Below are positions 60,465-64,000 of a DNA stretch of 64,000 bases, one piece after another. The stretch spans positions 104,151,563-104,215,562 of the forward strand of contig CM041297.1 of assembly GCA_023052935.1 (NCBI GenBank), written 5' to 3'. The DNA comes from Piezodorus guildinii (Eukaryota; Arthropoda; Insecta; Hemiptera; Pentatomidae). The position numbers and the translations under genes were made by a program. Position 1 is the stretch's first letter, and each line of letters opens with the position of its first letter. Under the pieces are notes generated by a model. It was not told where the DNA came from, searched no databases, and was given only the letters and a program-made list of their open reading frames with translations.

Positions 60465-60780
60465 TTGCTATTCTGTTATTTGCCTCTATCCTGCAGGGTC
60501 ATTGGTGACTGTGGTTCGCTAGATTTGGTTGAAATATTTAATTTATTTTAAATAGCTTAGTAACTTTTTGACTGTTTTCATCATCAATCAATATATCTTT
60601 TACGGCTCCTGTCAATTTAATTTTACGTCTTGATGATTCAAAAAGGGGACACTCTAATAATAGATGTTGGAAAGTTTTTGGAACATTATCACAATATACG
60701 CAGGTCCATGCAGAGTTCTCAAAAGGTAACTGTGGGTAAACTCGCAGTGTCCAATACGATCCCGGCATAAAATTATTTCC
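60465..60780 (-). pseudogene. LINE H C-terminus and 3' end
   Basis: Minus strand frame: GSYWTLRVYPQLPFENSAW, then CVYCDNVPKTFQHLLLECPLF (CX2CX8HX4C) and a 45-residue tail to the stop at 60538. The zinc-knuckle block is that of R1/I-group ORF2 C-termini. The 3' UTR ends CCAATGACCCTGCAGGATAGAGG and CAAATAACAG before an A-rich tail, the same terminal motif as at 40165-40205. Confidence 0.72.
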
Positions 60781-60957
60781 TCTATTCTGGAAATTCTAGT
60801 GCTCTTGGTCCATTTTTTGGAGTCTTTTTTTTACGTCCAACAGTTTATATTGCCCTTGAAAAATGAGAAAATGATTTGTTTTCAAATGAAGTTAAGGATG
60901 ATGCTCTGCGTATAGAGGTAGGCATGGAATTCTTGGAAGTGCCACGCAAAGTAAAGG

Positions 60958-61400
60958 TAAGGTAAGGAAAAGTATTACGATCCTGATTTTTTTTTTTTAA
61001 TATAAGTTTTAAACAAAAATCCGCTTTTTATGGTACCATGAATCCAAACGACCAAGTCCCGCAAAAAGATATGCGCTGTATGTACGTGTCTGAAGAACGA
61101 ATTTATAGTACGCATTATGCACCTTATTGCGATTTTCTTGAAAAGCTCTATTGCTTTTTATGAAACAGTCTGAGAGGGCTTAAAATACTGATTTATAAAA
61201 ATTGATTTCTCCTAAGTACCTATAATATTGATGATTAGAAGGAATTAACCAATTCTGCTGTTAGGAATTGATAAAACATGGTTGAATATGAAGTATAATG
61301 AATTCATTAACCGAATGAAGAAGGAAAAAGCAGAATATACCGTTGAAAAGCTAAATAATTTAGAAAAAACGTTATCATAGATACAAAGTTATTTGAAAAT
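60958..61400 (-). mobile_element. HLE-1 copy, old and partial
   Basis: The plus strand has GTAAGGAAAAGTATTACGATC, CCAAGTCCCGCAAAAAGATA, GCATTATGCACCTTATTGCG and ATACCGTTGAAAAGCTAA in order. Several deletions. Confidence 0.65.
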
Positions 61401-62486
61401 CAATTTTTAAAAGCAATATTGTGAAAATAAAATGTAAGAAGCATGAGGAGCAAATAATTTTAAAACTAAAAGTGTTGTGATTTAACATAAAATAATAAGA
61501 TCCTTGTTTAAAGAATAAGAACATTAATTTAGAAGAAATTAAAACCCCTAACTCCTAAAAACGCATTCCGAAAGGACTAGACAGCTGTTAGAAGTTAAAC
61601 ATACCCAATGGTTCCATAATAAAAAGGCGTTTCGTCTAGAACTCAGTTAGATTAGAACTGACAAATATATGTATTTATTAAATGACTCTATTAGTAAGGC
61701 AATCAGCTGCAGTGCGAAATGTGCATCCTTTTTTTTTTATATTGCTTGGTAGTAAAATAAAAAAGTCCCACCAACGTCTAAGTATTTCATGTTAAACGCG
61801 CAGCCAAGTCACCCACACTAACGAACCTCAGTTTTTTGTTAAATATTTTATCAACTAAAAGCCTTTAAAGAGAAACTTAGTAACGGTCTTGCGAAATATA
61901 TAATGTTAAAACTCCAGCCTCCCTGCTAAGAAGGAATTATGATTTCAATATTTAAACGAATTCGAGGGATTTATGGCAAGCTCAGTTAAGCCTAAGATAA
62001 TACAAAAACGAATAATACATAAAACAGCCTAAGATACATTAACATGTATCTTCATTAACGATAATAGAGTTATAGTATAGTACCTAATCATTAAATTATA
62101 CAATGCATATTAATATTGTATACATGTCTGGGCGACGAAAAAAATCTACACATTATAGAATTAGGATAATGAATAGTTTGTCAATATTTCCTTATGTTTT
62201 TTTTTTTTTAAATTTTAGCGATGTAGGATTTGAGATTATTCATAAAATATTATTATCACCATAATGTAAAATATGTTGTTTGAAAAATAAATAACTTGTT
62301 GCATAAGATAAATTAATCCTATTTATCTTACATCCTGCTATCGTCACTTGAAGAATCTCATTGTTCGTAGTTTAGAATTTAGGTTCATTATGAAATATAA
62401 ATTTCATTCTGCAACATTCTATTAAAAAAAAAAAAAAAAAAAAAAAACTCGCTTTAGAGTAGTCGAATTGTTCCTAAAGGACCTTT
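61401..62486. other. 1.1 kb AT-rich sequence, no gene seen
   Basis: No element or frame recognised; A-run at about 62425-62447. Confidence 0.5.
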
Positions 62487-62788
62487 TTTTTACTTTTACT
62501 TATGTATATAAAATATATAGTAAGGAAAAGTATTACATTCGTAGAAATTTTCGAATTCCAGTTTTCAACGGAAATGCACGTTTTAGGGTCCCCTGAGTCC
62601 AAATGAGCAAGTCCCGAAAAAAGGTCTTTGTGTCTATGCGTGAGTACGAAACGACAAAAGACAACTATACGTCCAAGATATTACAGCAACTTTTTCATAA
62701 AAATCGGCTAACCAGAAGAGCCACTTTATACCATACAAAAACGGCTCTAACGATTTTGATTTAACTACTTCGAAAATACAGAGTTAAT
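62487..62788 (-). mobile_element. HLE-1 copy, partial, followed by a SINE-2 insert
   Basis: Begins TTTTTTTTACTTTTACTTATG and includes GTAAGGAAAAGTATTACATTC, GGGTCCCCTGAGTCCAAAT and ACGGCTCTAACGATTTTGAT. It ends shortly before the SINE-2 left flank. Confidence 0.78.
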
Positions 62789-63098
62789 ACAAAAAAAAAA
62801 AAAAAAAAAAAAACTGTACCTCTACAACCCATGAAGGGTCTTGGGCTCAGTACATATTTAGATTTGTTCTGTTTCTGGGCCAACGGGCGAGCAATGAGGT
62901 GATTCGGCCGAGACCACACTCAAACAAGGTTTTTCTCCATTGGTACCGATTTATAAAGCGTTGCCCAGGGGGTCGCCATACCCTAGTATCGCCCTCTGGC
63001 TGAATTAACATAATAGATAATATTTTGTCACACCTAGGATTCGAACCTATAACAGTAGACTAGTGCTCTATCCATTACACCACGCCGATACCGTGTTC
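62789..63098 (-). mobile_element. tRNA-derived SINE-2, full length
   Basis: 310 bp flanked by CAGAGTTAAT (62779-62788 and 63099-63108). The minus-strand head is strongly tRNA-like: GGCGTGGTGTAATGGATAGA with A box TGGTGTAATGG (63082-63072) and B box GGTTCGAATCC (63047-63037). The 3' end on the minus strand reads GACCCTTCATGGGTTGTAGAGG followed by a T-run of about 23, unusual because SINE tails are normally A-rich. Pol III transcription is expected. Confidence 0.88.
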
Positions 63099-63108
63099 CA
63101 GAGTTAAT

Positions 63109-64000
63109 GAACTAAAATAAAATTAAAAACAATCTGGTGATATCTATGTCGTGGTGTAGGGATAATTGTTGGATGTCAAGTTGTTTTTATTTCAAATTTC
63201 GAAAACATTACTCCTTTAGTTTAGAAGAAAAGGCTTACGGCATGCGATGGATTTTTTTTTTAATCGTTATTCGGATTCTATCTTGAAACGTAAAACATCA
63301 TATAAATTTAAGATAGGGCTTTCGTTTTTTTTTTTTTTTTTTTTTTGGTCGGTTACACAGTTTCATTATTGAAATAATTAAACAAAAATTTATAATAAAT
63401 ATAAATTATTCTTAAATTTATTTCTTTAAATAATAGAATTGTTAGTGAGTGTATTTTTAAAAATTATAATATTAACTTAATCTTTAAATTTAATTTCAGA
63501 CTTCTGTATTTCTAGTAATTATGGTTTCATCTTTTATTTATACTGATTCATTTTTTAAATATTTTTTTTTTTATTTTAGATTTATTGAATGGAGTTTTTT
63601 TTCAATGTCTTTTTATTTTACATTTATTTATCAAACTAAGAACTTTACTATTTATTAATTTATTTACACTTTTCATTCTAAATTATTTATTATTTTTTTT
63701 GAATTATCAAATCAAAGAATATTTTCATATCATTTTGAGAATATTTAAAAAAAATTTTACAAATATTAAATGTACTAAGAAGGTGTTCTAATGAAAAATT
63801 GGCATAATTTGGCCTAATTAACAGTGTTGAGACATCCAGAAGAGAAATCTCGATGGAATCTGCGAGCTAATATCAAAGAGAAACCTAGGCTGGGTTTGAC
63901 GTAACTTGCAGATAGTTGGCAAATGGCAAAGCCGTTTGCCCCGGCTGTGGAGTATTGCCAAAGTCACATATAGCTGACCTCTATATAATTATTTATTATA
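63109..64000. other. AT-rich sequence, no gene seen
   Basis: 63170-63400 weakly resembles 9180-9400. A T-run lies at about 63326-63347. The 68-codon frame at 63585-63791 is Phe/Leu/Ile/Lys from T/A-rich DNA. The last 200 bp are less AT-rich, with no recognised motif. Confidence 0.45.

Noticed and set aside
62989..63090. A tRNA gene on the minus strand (clear A and B boxes)
   Set aside because: The tRNA-like part is the head of a 310-bp SINE with a target duplication; no complete acceptor stem or cloverleaf could be closed. The same holds for the SINE-1 heads.

Overview
The window looks like AT-rich intergenic DNA from an animal nuclear genome, most likely an arthropod and probably an insect. 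No host protein-coding gene, tRNA gene, rRNA gene or bacterial-type feature could be supported. Almost everything recognisable is transposable-element DNA. The reading frames with clear homology belong to Jockey-clade and other non-LTR retrotransposons, mariner transposases and a Penelope-like reverse transcriptase. The host assignment rests on the element repertoire (Jockey LINEs, cecropia-type mariner, tRNA-derived SINEs) and on AT-richness, so it is an inference.

Layout. 1-6.6 kb: a Jockey LINE (J-A) sits inside a repeat I call HLE-1 (helentron-like element 1), flanked by a 13-bp target duplication. J-A is itself broken by another HLE-1 fragment, and a SINE-like insert with a 14-bp duplication interrupts the outer HLE-1. 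7.6-10.9 kb: LINE tails (J-E, F, H) and a tRNA-derived SINE. 12.4-15.3 kb: two more SINE-1 copies and a deleted mariner with intact terminal repeats. 16-29.6 kb: repeated HLE-1 copies in both orientations mixed with truncated LINEs. 31.8-36.2 kb: LINE G, D and J-E fragments, with LINE D inserted in HLE-1. 38.4-39.3 kb: a cecropia-type mariner deletion derivative. 40.2-42.1 kb: a 1.6-kb foldback element with CACAGTG ends inserted in a LINE H fragment. 43-47 kb: foldback elements, a SINE-2 and an HLE-1 split by two inserts. 47.36-52.31 kb: a full-length, structurally intact Jockey element (J-B) with two open ORFs and a perfect 11-bp target duplication, the best candidate for a recently active gene set here. 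53.6-63.1 kb: old HLE-1 copies, LINE C and F tails, a Penelope-like RT pseudogene, a mariner scrap and SINEs.

How the parts relate. The only genes likely to work together are ORF1 (nucleic-acid-binding Gag-like protein) and ORF2 (endonuclease plus reverse transcriptase) of J-B, which abut as UAA-AUG with no spacer. The SINEs and HLE-1 have no coding capacity and must depend on enzymes encoded elsewhere. Nested insertions with target duplications give a partial relative chronology: HLE-1 is older than J-A and than LINE D, and LINE H is older than the foldback element.

HLE-1 is the dominant structure, with about a dozen copies. In one orientation it begins TCTGGTG, has a 12-bp subterminal inverted repeat (ACTTTCACTTAC and its complement), an internal CA/TG microsatellite, and a palindrome about 10 nt from its other end. 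That is the architecture described for non-autonomous helentrons (HINE/DINE-type). Strands given for HLE-1 copies use that orientation. All family assignments are by eye, without database searches.
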